A DNA stretch of 64,000 nt from Mesorhizobium sp. dw_380 (GCF_018588885.1 NZ_JAFFIW010000026.1:18229-82228), one strand, 5' to 3'; positions 51,101-58,227 are shown, numbered from the stretch's first letter. Made by a program: numbers and translations. Notes: generated from the letters alone by a model not told the origin.

Positions 51101-52098
51101 GCTTGTCTGGTCCCTGTTTCCGGGCCGCCGGGTGTGGCAGCGTCACGCGCGGGCTGGCGGTCGTGCTCGCCGGCATTGAAATACCAATGGTCGTGCTGCG
51201 ACGGCGTGCCACCTGTCGCCGGCTCATCCTGCGCTGCCGGTTTCGGGCTGTCTCCAGCGACGACCTCCGAAGGGGCGGGTTGCTGCCCGGTCTTCTCCGT
51301 CGGCGACATATCTGCCGTGGGCTGGTTGTCCTGGCGAGACTCGAACCTAGCGCCTTCGCCGTCCGGCATCGTTGCTACAGCGCCGTCAACCGCATTTTGT
51401 TCATCCGTTGAAGCCTCGTCAACGGAAGCATTGTCCTCGAGCTGGTCCTCATCGATCACCACCAGGAGATGCCGCTCCGGCGTCAGCCGGGCGAGGCCGG
51501 CGGGGTAGGATGTCTTGCCGCCCGGAACGAGGCGCTTGACGATGCGCTCGCCCTCGGCGGCAACATCGGCCACCAGAGCCGCCAGTGTCGCGGGTTCGAT
51601 GTCGAGCCCTGAAAACCCGTCCGACGCGGCCTCGACATTGCCCTTGGCATCGATGAAGGCGAGGAAATGGCCGTCTTCGGTGAAACCGCTGATCGCCCGG
51701 CTGGCGATCTCGGCTGCACTGCGCGAGCCCGTCTGTACCGCCGGCACCGCCAGCATGATCGCCTTTTCGCCATCGGGCAGCGTCACGGCACTGGCGAGGA
51801 AGCCGACGGCACGGCTGGTCATGCCGGTTGCCAGCCGTACCAGGATGGCGCGATCGCTGCCGATCTCGGGAAAGCCACTGGTCGCCATGATCTGGCGGCG
51901 GGCGATCAGCGGCAATCGCGCCGAGGCTCCGATGATCGCCTCGATGTCGGGATAGCCGAACATTGCGGCGCCCGGCCCATTGGCCCAGATCACCTGCTCC
52001 AGGTCCACCGACAGGATCGCGATCGCGTCGCCGGCGGCAAAGCGCTGGCGGACCGCGTCGAGCACGGCGACGTCGAGGAAGGAATATTCGGACGGCAT
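48193..52098 (-). CDS. PAS sensor histidine kinase, PdhS-like
   Basis: This is a 1301-residue cytoplasmic-looking hybrid of sensory and kinase modules; no membrane segment is evident. A PAS-like N-terminal region (about 25-100) is followed by low-complexity acidic and Pro-rich stretches (about 200-355 and 480-800). PAS domains lie near 365-470, 815-920 and 940-1050. The HisKA helix LARISHEIRTPLNAI carries the phospho-His near 1079, and the HATPase domain has NILSNAIRYT, DTGIGM and GTGLGLPL. The architecture resembles PdhS/PleC/DivJ-type cell-cycle kinases that act on DivK. A CtrA-type box lies just upstream. Confidence 0.9.
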   Translation of the reverse strand: MPSEYSFLDVAVLDAVRQRFAAGDAIAILSVDLEQVIWANGPGAAMFGYPDIEAIIGASARLPLIARRQIMATSGFPEIGSDRAILVRLATGMTSRAVGFLASAVTLPDGEKAIMLAVPAVQTGSRSAAEIASRAISGFTEDGHFLAFIDAKGNVEAASDGFSGLDIEPATLAALVADVAAEGERIVKRLVPGGKTSYPAGLARLTPERHLLVVIDEDQLEDNASVDEASTDEQNAVDGAVATMPDGEGARFESRQDNQPTADMSPTEKTGQQPAPSEVVAGDSPKPAAQDEPATGGTPSQHDHWYFNAGEHDRQPARDAATPGGPETGTRQAVADASVESGRADIQATSPTASTATPAARTIDRSAAPMRFVWRTDAEGKFSTLSPEFADIVGKPAADVIGRRFRDVAAAFGLDASGEIAGLLERRDTWSGRSVLWPVVGTDLKIPVDLAALPVYGRSRAFEGFRGFGVARPSDAVVDPEAIGMALVPNGEAPAAPAPESIEAPAEERKAEEPKAADPFKGEVPALTIVPKPERRFADKVIRLAEHRQPANDKGLSTLERSAFREIGERLKKDSSAAEPPRAKKPGVESPTELAAEISAEPVAEAEAPTAKTDIPVDAAGEVSAADHAATPPEEPQDAGEPPTATEPEDAILAEPSETELDAEDEADLARLDGVDEAARAETDTSPGATGSLLDYADRSDEAGPVADGDEPVATDAEPAAADATHEAVDDDSMTSADFRDAEDNEDWADGNGAAAPDGQAVAQTGESAGGAVESHAGRPRLQTPPLKTEGIVPSAFSVGDESKAPDTSLLGKLPVPLLIHSGDQLHYANEEFLNLTGYAALEDLEDAGGLGALFADPYADDGASDSSDHALRLKTRDGQEFPIDAILRSVPWRDGKALMLVVRRSGEDEAPAALHVIGEEPTQPDISELKARIAEMRTIIDTATDGVVLIGSDATIRSISRPAEALFGFDSDEVTGKPFASLFAIESQRTARDYLSGLSEPGVASVLNDGREVIGREAQGRFIPLFMTIGRLPNDSGFCAVVRDITQWKRAEEDLTQARAVAERASSQKTDFLARISHEIRTPLNAIIGFSELMVDEKFGPVANDRYRDYLRDINRSGNHVLDLVNDLLDISKIEAGQQEMAYEAVSLNDTLAETVAMMQPQANRERVIIRSSFASRLPEVVADLRSVRQIALNILSNAIRYTQAGGQVIVSTAYETSGDVVMRVRDTGIGMSPAEIEQALKPFKQINALKRGRGDGTGLGLPLTKAMVEANRARFTINSTPGEGTLVEVAFPSTRVLAE

Positions 52099-52135
52099 GC
52101 GCTTGGCGAACCCTCACGGAGCGGCGAAATTGCAG

Positions 52136-52150
52136 TTAACACTTTGTTAA
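52136..52150 (-). promoter_or_regulatory. CtrA-type binding box upstream of the PdhS-like gene
   Basis: The sequence TTAA-N7-TTAA is perfect here, flanked by G and C as in the classical consensus GTTAAC. It lies 38-52 bases upstream of the kinase start codon, in promoter range. CtrA is the master cell-cycle regulator in these bacteria and a target of the DivK pathway. Confidence 0.65.
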
Positions 52151-52233
52151 TAAAAGCCGGAGCCGCGAAGGTCCACAAGCCAGAACGTGCAAAGGCTGGA
52201 ATTTCGGCTTGTGGTTAACGGCAAAAAAGAATT

Positions 52234-52271
52234 TTTTGTGCACTGCAACAAAGATATTGCAATGCACAAAA
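52234..52271. promoter_or_regulatory. Long inverted repeat upstream of the phasin gene
   Basis: Arms of 15 bases (TTTTGTGCACTGCAA and TTGCAATGCACAAAA) match at 14 of 15 positions around an 8-base spacer. The TGC-rich core resembles targets of PhaR-type PHB repressors, which is the most likely binder, but that is inference. It lies about 75-110 bases before the phasin start. Confidence 0.65.
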
Positions 52272-52346
52272 TTTGCCTTTATATTGCCATCATACATGAA
52301 CGAGACGGCTTTCTGTCAAAGCCGCTGCCGCTGAAAAGGATGGAAA

Positions 52347-52805
52347 ATGTCCAGGACCAAGACCGCCGAGACGATCGAAAACGTTGAATTCCCGAGCTTC
52401 GACGCTTCCAAGGCTACCGACCAGATCCGCGCTTTCGCCGAAAAGGGCGTTGAGCAGTCGAAGGAGGCCTATGCCAAGCTGAAGACCGGCGCCGAGGAGA
52501 CCCAGAAGGCTCTGGAGTCGACCTATGAGACCGCCAAGACTGTTTCCAGCGACCTGTCGCTCAAGACCATCGCGGCGCTGCGCGCCAATGCCGAAGCCGG
52601 CTTCTCGCATCTCGAAGCCCTGATCGGTGCCAAGTCGCTGTCGGAAGTCGTCGAGCTGCAGACCGCCTTCCTGCGCAAGCGCGTCGAGATGACCGTCGAT
52701 CAGGCCAAGGACTTCCAGGCTGTTGCCTCCAAGGCGGCCGAGGACGTCTCCAAGCCGATCAAGACCGCCTTCGAGAAGGCAGTGAAAGACATTAAGGCTG
52801 CCTAA
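52347..52805 (+). CDS. Phasin family protein
   Basis: This is a 152-residue helical protein that coats polyhydroxybutyrate granules. The Phasin_2 pattern is visible: EKGVEQSKEAYAKLKTGAEE, then SLKTIAALRANAEAGFSHLEALIGAKSLSEVVELQ and a C-terminal helix. It is almost entirely alpha-helical and rich in Ala, Lys and Glu. AAAGGATGGAAA precedes the ATG. A palindromic operator lies upstream, and a small RNA with anti-SD loops lies downstream. Confidence 0.95.
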   Translation: MSRTKTAETIENVEFPSFDASKATDQIRAFAEKGVEQSKEAYAKLKTGAEETQKALESTYETAKTVSSDLSLKTIAALRANAEAGFSHLEALIGAKSLSEVVELQTAFLRKRVEMTVDQAKDFQAVASKAAEDVSKPIKTAFEKAVKDIKAA

Positions 52806-52812
52806 TATTTGC

Positions 52813-52864
52813 GCATGATCGGAAGATGCAACAAAAGGTCGCATTTTCCTTAGACCGATCATGC
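52813..52864. repeat. Inverted repeat after the phasin gene
   Basis: Perfect 10-base arms (GCATGATCGG and CCGATCATGC) enclose 32 bases. The outer GCATGATC matches the arms of the dispersed palindrome at 15561, so this may be a diverged third copy that also shapes the 3' end of the phasin mRNA. Confidence 0.65.
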
Positions 52865-52892
52865 TTATGATGGCAGCCATCAACGAATACCC

Positions 52893-52996
52893 GGCGGGTG
52901 GAACCTCCTCCCTCCACCTCCGGGGTGACCAGCCAGCACCTCCTCCCGCTGGCTCGTAACAGGAAAAGGCCGGCACCTCCTCCCGCCGGCCTTTTT
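52893..52996 (+). ncRNA. Small RNA with three anti-SD hairpin loops (alpha-r14/NfeR-like)
   Basis: Three consecutive hairpins carry the same 10-base loop ACCTCCTCCC: stems GGTGGA/TCCACC (52897-52918), AGCCAGC/GCTGGCT (52931-52954) and GGCCGGC/GCCGGCC (52968-52991). The last is followed by TTTTTC and is a Rho-independent terminator. CCUCCUCCC loops pair with Shine-Dalgarno sequences and are the hallmark of rhizobial alpha-r14 (NfeR) and related sRNA families. The 5' end is not determined. It could also be a processed 3' UTR of the phasin mRNA. Confidence 0.82.
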
Positions 52997-53187
52997 CTTT
53001 GCCCAATGTTTCCTTGTCCGAACAATATCGCGTTTCCTTGTCCGAACGATATCGCGCCGATGTGGGCAAGTGACCTTTGCTTTGCAAAAGCCTTGAATTA
53101 AAATCCATAAGCCCGTAAGGACGCATCGCCGAACGACAGAGCGGATCAGCGGAACGAATTTCCGCCGCGATCCGCCCAGGCAAATGT

Positions 53188-53264
53188 GCCGTTGTAGCTC
53201 AGCTGGTTAGAGCGCCGGATTGTGGATCCGGAGGTCGCTGGTTCGATCCCAGCCAACGGTACCA
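53188..53264 (+). tRNA. tRNA-His (GTG anticodon)
   Basis: The cloverleaf is complete. The acceptor stem GCCGTTG pairs with CAACGGT, with G1:U72. The D arm is GCTC-AGCTGGTTA-GAGC, the anticodon stem-loop is centred on GTG, the T arm is GCTGG-TTCGATC-CCAGC, and CCA is encoded. The base before position 1 is T and the discriminator is A73, the known alphaproteobacterial exception that lacks G-1. A tyrosine recombinase gene follows, so its 3' end is probably an integration site. Confidence 0.97.
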
Positions 53265-53340
53265 TCGGCTTCTCCCGTAAGCTGCTGATTTCACTCGCAA
53301 AACTTAGGCCTTTTGGCTTGGAGGATTGCTGACGAGGCAA

Positions 53341-53379
53341 TTTTGTGTCACAAATTGTGCTACCTATTGTGATACAAAA
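53341..53379. promoter_or_regulatory. Inverted repeat overlapping the integrase start
   Basis: The arms TTTTGTGTCACAA and TTGTGATACAAAA match at 12 of 13 positions, and a further TTGTG lies between them. The right arm runs into the A of the integrase ATG. It may be an autoregulatory operator or recombinase arm site. It also means there is no SD before the integrase. Confidence 0.55.
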
Positions 53380-54755
53380 TGGTATCGGCGAGCGTGGGAC
53401 GAAGGCGCGAAGAGGAAGATCCTGATCGCTACCTCCACCTGAGGGGCGGTTATTTCCATTACCGACGACGGGTCCCAACAGAGGTCAGGGGCCTCGATGA
53501 GCGCGGCGAATTCGTGCGCCGATCGCTCGACACGAAGGACAAGTCAAAGGCCAGAACCGCGCGCGACCTCCACGAGGCTGCGGATAACGGACTCTGGGCT
53601 GCATTGCTGCTTGGAGAAAATCCTCAAGCCGCGCAGGTCCGCTACAAGCTGGCCATGAAGCGGGCAGAATCGCTTGGATTCGTCTACCGGCCACTGGGCG
53701 AAATTCTCGCCTCCGAGCCGCTTGAGACCATCATGCGGCGCGTGGAGAGTATCGCTGGCGAGCCGGCAAAATCTCCCGTCGTCGACGCTGTCACCGGCAT
53801 GGTGGCGCCGCCAGACGACAAGATATCCGACGCACTCCAGCTATATTTCTCCGAGATCGTCCGTGACGAGCTGCGCACGAAAAGTCCTGATCAGCGCAAG
53901 CGTTGGAAGGCCAAGCGTAAGATGAGCGTCGACGTCTTCATCGAACTGGTCGAAGACAAGCCAATGAGCCAGATCACGCGCGATGACGCGCGCAAAGTTC
54001 ATAAATACTGGCTGGACCGCGTGGCACCAGAGGAGGGCGCGGGCGACCGCTCGGCGTCGACCGGCAACCGGAACATGGGCAACCTCCGAACCTTATACCG
54101 CGACTATTATCGCCATCTGGGGTTCCCCGAACAGAAAAACCCATTTGCCGACCTCTCGTTCAAAGACAAGTCAAAACGCAGTCGGCCGCCGTTCCCGACC
54201 GACTGGATTAAGGACAAGATCCTCGCACCGGGTGCTTTGACAGAACTCAATGACCAGGCCCGAGGTATCGTCCTGGCATTCATCGAAACCGGGTGTCGGC
54301 CCAGCGAACTCGCAAACCTGCATGCAGGGGTCATCCATCTCGACCACGACGTGCCGCATATCTCGGTTGAGCCGCGCGAGGATCCTGAGGATCCGCGTGA
54401 AATCAAGACGGCCTCCTCGGTGCGTAGGGTGCCGTTGGTCGGCGTAGCGCTTGAGGTATTCAAGGGGCATCCGAAAGGCTTTCCCCGCTACAAGGATCGC
54501 GAGGCTCAGTTGTCGGCCACATTGAATAAACACTTCAAGAAACACGAGCTGTTTCCGACAAGCGAGCATACTGTCTACTCGCTCCGCCATTCGTTTGAAG
54601 ATCGGATGAAAAACGCCAGGCTGGACGAGGAGCTTCGGCGCATGCTGATGGGTCACACCATCGATCGTCCGAGATACGGCGAGGGCGGCGACATGAAGAT
54701 GTGGCAGGAAGAACTCAGGAAGATCGCGCTGCCATTCGACCTCGCGATCGTATGA
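53379..54755 (+). CDS. Tyrosine recombinase/site-specific integrase
   Basis: This is a 458-residue integrase. An N-terminal arm-binding region includes YLHLRGGYFHYRRRVP. A SAM-like core-binding domain (about 150-260) is followed by the catalytic domain (about 280-445). Catalytic residues are seen as Arg in ETGCRPSEL, HSLR-type YSLRHSFEDRM, His in LMGHTIDRPRYG, and the Tyr nucleophile in that last motif. It lies 115 bases beyond tRNA-His in the same direction, the usual layout of an island integrated at a tRNA 3' end. Confidence 0.93.
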   Translation: MVSASVGRRREEEDPDRYLHLRGGYFHYRRRVPTEVRGLDERGEFVRRSLDTKDKSKARTARDLHEAADNGLWAALLLGENPQAAQVRYKLAMKRAESLGFVYRPLGEILASEPLETIMRRVESIAGEPAKSPVVDAVTGMVAPPDDKISDALQLYFSEIVRDELRTKSPDQRKRWKAKRKMSVDVFIELVEDKPMSQITRDDARKVHKYWLDRVAPEEGAGDRSASTGNRNMGNLRTLYRDYYRHLGFPEQKNPFADLSFKDKSKRSRPPFPTDWIKDKILAPGALTELNDQARGIVLAFIETGCRPSELANLHAGVIHLDHDVPHISVEPREDPEDPREIKTASSVRRVPLVGVALEVFKGHPKGFPRYKDREAQLSATLNKHFKKHELFPTSEHTVYSLRHSFEDRMKNARLDEELRRMLMGHTIDRPRYGEGGDMKMWQEELRKIALPFDLAIV

Positions 54756-54948
54756 CGCGCTGGCGCACTTCTTCGAGACGTTCTTCCTTCGCCCGATGGT
54801 CCTGCAGGGCTCGTTCCAAATGGTCGTACAACGGAAGCCATGCCTCGCCCTGGTCGCCTCGCGCGACAATAATTTCGGCGACGCGGTCGAGCACGCGCTC
54901 GATGCGTTCTGCAGTGACATGCTCAGGAGCGCGCACGTGCCGCCTCAC
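54715..54948 (-). CDS. Small helical protein, unknown
   Basis: This 77-residue protein is highly helical, with an AERIERVLDRVAEIIVARGDQG helix and a Glu/Arg-rich coiled coil (about 35-70). I recall similar short proteins in rhizobial islands but cannot name them. The start is GTG with AAAGAAG about 8 bases upstream. Its 3' end overlaps the convergent integrase gene by 41 bases. Confidence 0.5.
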   Translation of the reverse strand: MRRHVRAPEHVTAERIERVLDRVAEIIVARGDQGEAWLPLYDHLERALQDHRAKEERLEEVRQRVIRSRGRMAARSS

Positions 54949-55873
54949 GACCGCTTCTTTCTGTGCATCCGCGAACTCAGCATAACTTCTGCGTAGACGG
55001 ACTTTGATCGGGAAAGAAGGTGTGCCTGTGGCTCGGGCGGCAAACAGCGGCGCTAGCGTGTATTTAGGACGGATCGCTCATCGCGGACGCCGCAGGTGGA
55101 GAGGCAATAGCAGCGCTCAGTCCTGTCCAGTATCAAGAAGGCCCGGCTGTCGTTGACGTCTCTATCGACAAGGGCGGATGTTTGGAGGCCTGCGCGCCGC
55201 CACCCACCCGGAGCGCACCTATGTCGTCGACAGTATTGTGCCCAGGCACGCACAATAGGGATGTCATCAAGCGCAACGCCGATTCGCAAGCGTTATGCGG
55301 GCCACCGCGGACGGGGACAGTCGGTCCCGCGTCCCGTCCTGCGGCCGGCGCTATGCTGACGCTCCTACGGCTGTCCTGATCACCGCCCGCGGCGGGGGCG
55401 AATTTCCTCCGTCCTGCGCGCGACAATGTCCGTTGTTGCGGACGCGCGCAGGACTGCGGTTTATGCGCCGTTCTTTCTTGGCGCGCCGACGGTGCCGGCG
55501 CGAAAGTCGATGAGATACAACGATGGTGTGCCAGACGTATTCAGGTTCGAAGGCAAACCTTGGATTCAGCGCCGTTGTCGCTGGGTTGTTGGGTTCTTCC
55601 ATGACGCATTGGCGGCGCAGATTCTCATTCGCCCCCGCAAGCTTTCTTCGAGCCAGTCAACTGGCATCGCACAGCGCATTCTTTTCGTCGGCCGCCGCCT
55701 GATCTCGGTCTATGTCCAAGCTGCCCGCGCGGCCGGAAGCATCCCCCGAACGCGTGCTGCGCGCGGCCGCCGAGCCAGCGTCGAGGCAAGAAGAGGAAGA
55801 GGGTTGAGGGGATTTTCGTGACGGGTTCAGGGCTGAGAGAGAGGCTCTCGGCGCCCGTCGCGGAGAAAACCCT
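54949..55873. other. Degenerate island DNA
   Basis: No intact gene is seen in these 925 bases. The stretch holds a short frameshifted alanine dehydrogenase scrap (55137-55258). The GC content stays high and open frames are random. The last 60 bases before 55874 look like a native leader for the ParB-type gene, with GCGGAGAAAA as SD. Confidence 0.6.
55137..55258 (+). pseudogene. Alanine dehydrogenase fragment
   Basis: One frame reads EGPAVVDVSIDKGGCLE, close to the conserved GAVVVDVAIDQGGCFE of alanine dehydrogenases. After a frameshift near 55190 the next frame reads ATHPERTYVVDSIVP, matching the TTHSDPTYVVDGIVH line that normally follows, and then meets a stop. Only about 40 codons remain, so it is a dead remnant. 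The alignment is from memory of the family. Confidence 0.7.
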
Positions 55874-57391
55874 ATGGCTAGCGCGGTTCAAAAAATCACG
55901 CTGTCGTCCTCGCGCGACATTCCTTTCAACAAGCTGGTGCTTGCCCAGACCAACGTCCGGCGCATCAAGGCAGGCGTTTCGATCGAGGACCTGGCAGCCT
56001 CGATCGCCCGCCGAGGCCTGATCCAGAGCATCCATGTACGTCCCGTGCTCGATGCCGCTGGTGAAGAAACCGGCATGTTCGAGGTGCCGGCTGGCGGTCG
56101 CCGCTATCGTGCACTCGAAATGCTGGTGAAGCAGAAGCGGCTCGCCAAGACCGCACCCGTTCCCTGTGTTGTCGGCAGTTCATCCGGCGCGCTTCTGGCC
56201 GAGGAGGTTTCGCTCGCCGAGAACATCGAACGCGCGCCGCGGCAGGGCGACCTCGTTTTCACCAACTTCGAGTCGACGATCCTCGGTAAGCATGGCGGTT
56301 GGCCGACCAAGGGCAAGTACTTCGGCTATTCCAAAGCGGAAGTGCTGGACGCGTTGCAGGCAATCGGCTTCAACGCTCTTGCACTGGCGAACAACCACGC
56401 TTTCGATCTCGGTCCTCACGGCGTGCTGAATACCCTGGAGGAGGTGGAGGCGCGCGGCTTCTTACATGCTGGGATAGGGGCGGACGAGGCAGGCGCGGCG
56501 CTACCGGGACGCCGCCGGCTTGGGACGCGCGAGGTCGCACTTCTTGCCATTGATGCAGGCCCAGGCCCGGCCAACATGTATGCCGCGAACGGCACAGTGT
56601 TTCGCCCGGCTCGCCCAGGCGTCAACCAACTGAAGACCGTTCGAAAGTTTGGGGTGCCAGACGGGCATTTCCGCAGACTGGCAAGGCTTGGCGAACATCT
56701 GCAAAGCACCCCCTTCGAACTCGCCAACTATGCGCAACCGGAGGATCCACCGGATGTGACGAGCGGCGAGGAGATCAATTTCTTCGGCACTGTGTTTGCG
56801 CAAGCGGCCAACTTCGGCCGCATCGTCGACGTCGACTCTCAGAGCGCGGCCGTCCATTTGTCCGCTATCCGGCAGGCGGCGGCGCAAGGCGACTTCGTCG
56901 TCGCCTATCTGCATCATCACCATTGGGAACCAGGTTGGCAGGATGTGCCGCGCTGGGTGCAGACATTTGCCCGGTCGTGCGTCGACGCCGGGGCGGACCT
57001 CTTCGTCAGTCACGGCGCTCCCGTGCTTCAAGCGCTGGAGATCTACAATGGCGCGCCGATCTTCTATGGCCTTGGAAACTTCCTTTTCCAGGTGCACCCC
57101 GACGAAAACGAATGGGACCCGCCGGAAGTCTGGCAAAGCATCGTCGCAGCGTGCCGGTATGACGTGAGCGGAAGCCTTGAAGGGATAGACCTCCTGCCCG
57201 TTGTCGTCGGCGTGGACGCGCAGTCTACCGGATCGGCAACGGGCAGGCTGGTTCCCAATGCGGCAATCGGGAGCGCCGCGCGAAATATCCTTGAGGGGTT
57301 TGCAACCCGTTCGCGGGTCTTCGGTACCGATATAGCGCTTTCCGGATCCAGCGGTCGCATCGATGTTCCCGCTGCGCGGAAATACGGCTGA
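55874..57391 (+). CDS. ParB N-terminal / CapA C-terminal chimera
   Basis: This is a 505-residue in-frame fusion of two truncated proteins. Residues 1-120 are a plasmid-type ParB N-terminal domain: LAQTNVRRIKAGVSIEDLAASIARRGLIQSIHVRP, VPAGGRRYRALEML and AEEVSLAENIERAP. The DNA-binding half is missing. From about residue 126 the protein is CapA (PgsA-like) with GDLVFTNFEST, ALANNHAFDLG, YLHHHHWEPGWQDVP and HGAPVLQALEIYNG, but its own N terminus is missing. The junction is near 56236. It arose by deletion or recombination. Activity is doubtful, though the CapA domain keeps its His-rich motifs. Confidence 0.82.
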   Translation: MASAVQKITLSSSRDIPFNKLVLAQTNVRRIKAGVSIEDLAASIARRGLIQSIHVRPVLDAAGEETGMFEVPAGGRRYRALEMLVKQKRLAKTAPVPCVVGSSSGALLAEEVSLAENIERAPRQGDLVFTNFESTILGKHGGWPTKGKYFGYSKAEVLDALQAIGFNALALANNHAFDLGPHGVLNTLEEVEARGFLHAGIGADEAGAALPGRRRLGTREVALLAIDAGPGPANMYAANGTVFRPARPGVNQLKTVRKFGVPDGHFRRLARLGEHLQSTPFELANYAQPEDPPDVTSGEEINFFGTVFAQAANFGRIVDVDSQSAAVHLSAIRQAAAQGDFVVAYLHHHHWEPGWQDVPRWVQTFARSCVDAGADLFVSHGAPVLQALEIYNGAPIFYGLGNFLFQVHPDENEWDPPEVWQSIVAACRYDVSGSLEGIDLLPVVVGVDAQSTGSATGRLVPNAAIGSAARNILEGFATRSRVFGTDIALSGSSGRIDVPAARKYG

Positions 57392-57408
57392 CATGTCCTG
57401 ATGGGCTG

Positions 57409-57915
57409 TCAGGCCATCTTACGCTCGGCCGGCGAGTACCCGTCGGCCGTTTCGTCGTCCGAGTCGCCCAATCCCAATTCTTCTCCTAAGGCGGCTATCA
57501 GAGCTGAGAGCCGGCCACGCACTCGTGGAGGAAGCTGCATCAGCCCCTTGATCAGGCGCCGGCCTTCCGCGCTGGCGATAAAGTCGATGCGCTCATCGAC
57601 TGGCAGTGGCGAAGCGTTACGGCTTGTCTCGTCATTTCCGGGCAGGCCTTCGAAGAAGCGGCTGACGGGGACGTCCAATGAGCTGGCGATTTCGTAGAGC
57701 ATGGATGCGCTGACGCGGTTCTTGGCGTTCTCGTATTTCTGGAGCTGTTGAAAGCTGATGCCTATCGCCCGGGCAAGCTGAGCCTGAGAAACGTCTGATT
57801 GAACGCGAACAGTTGCGATCTGTCTGCCCACATACTGATCGGCGGGATGAGGGCTACCCGCTCCATCAGGAGTTGCCCTGGTCTGGAAGAGGTCGGAATG
57901 TTTCGATTTCAACAA
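57409..57915 (-). CDS. XRE family transcriptional regulator
   Basis: This is a 168-residue regulator. The helix-turn-helix lies at about residues 28-85 with GRQIATVRVQSDVSQAQLARAIGISFQQLQKYENAKNRVSASMLYEIASSLDVPVSRFFEGL, the typical rhizobial Cro/C1 type. An acidic C terminus follows. It is convergent with the ParB-CapA chimera. Targets are unknown. Confidence 0.9.
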   Translation of the reverse strand: MLKSKHSDLFQTRATPDGAGSPHPADQYVGRQIATVRVQSDVSQAQLARAIGISFQQLQKYENAKNRVSASMLYEIASSLDVPVSRFFEGLPGNDETSRNASPLPVDERIDFIASAEGRRLIKGLMQLPPRVRGRLSALIAALGEELGLGDSDDETADGYSPAERKMA

Positions 57916-58062
57916 TGCCTTCGATGCTCCACCGGGTCATCCTCGAAGGAGGCTGTCGCAGTTGTGTCGACTCTCTGAAGTTAATTGTCACCTAATACAC
58001 CTTATAGTGTGTAAAGTAGAGGCATACATGACAAAAGATATCCACCTGCCCATCGTGCTGGG

Positions 58063-58227
58063 GTGGTCAATTCAACACGGATTCGAGCCGCCCGCGCCTT
58101 GTTCGCCTGGGTGCGGCAGGAGCTTGCTGACAAAGCATCGCTGAACGCGCTGGAGAATGGCTGGGTAGAATCCCAGGTCAGTACTGCTCTGATAATCGTG
58201 GGTGTCGAATTCATGCTCGCCGGTTAA
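58063..58227 (+). pseudogene. Remnant of a small XRE regulator
   Basis: An open frame of 54 codons begins GTG at 58063 and reads RIRAARALFAWVRQELADKASL, close to the first helices of common rhizobial HTH proteins (RAARALLGWSQ.DLA). It ends ALIIVGVEFMLAG, like their C-terminal ALEAAGVEFI. The middle, with the recognition helix, is missing, so an internal deletion and decay are likely. It is below usual gene-calling length. Confidence 0.6.

Noticed and set aside
49921..51411. 496-codon plus-strand frame within the kinase gene
   Set aside because: It is the complement of the low-complexity linkers of the PdhS-like kinase and has no family features.
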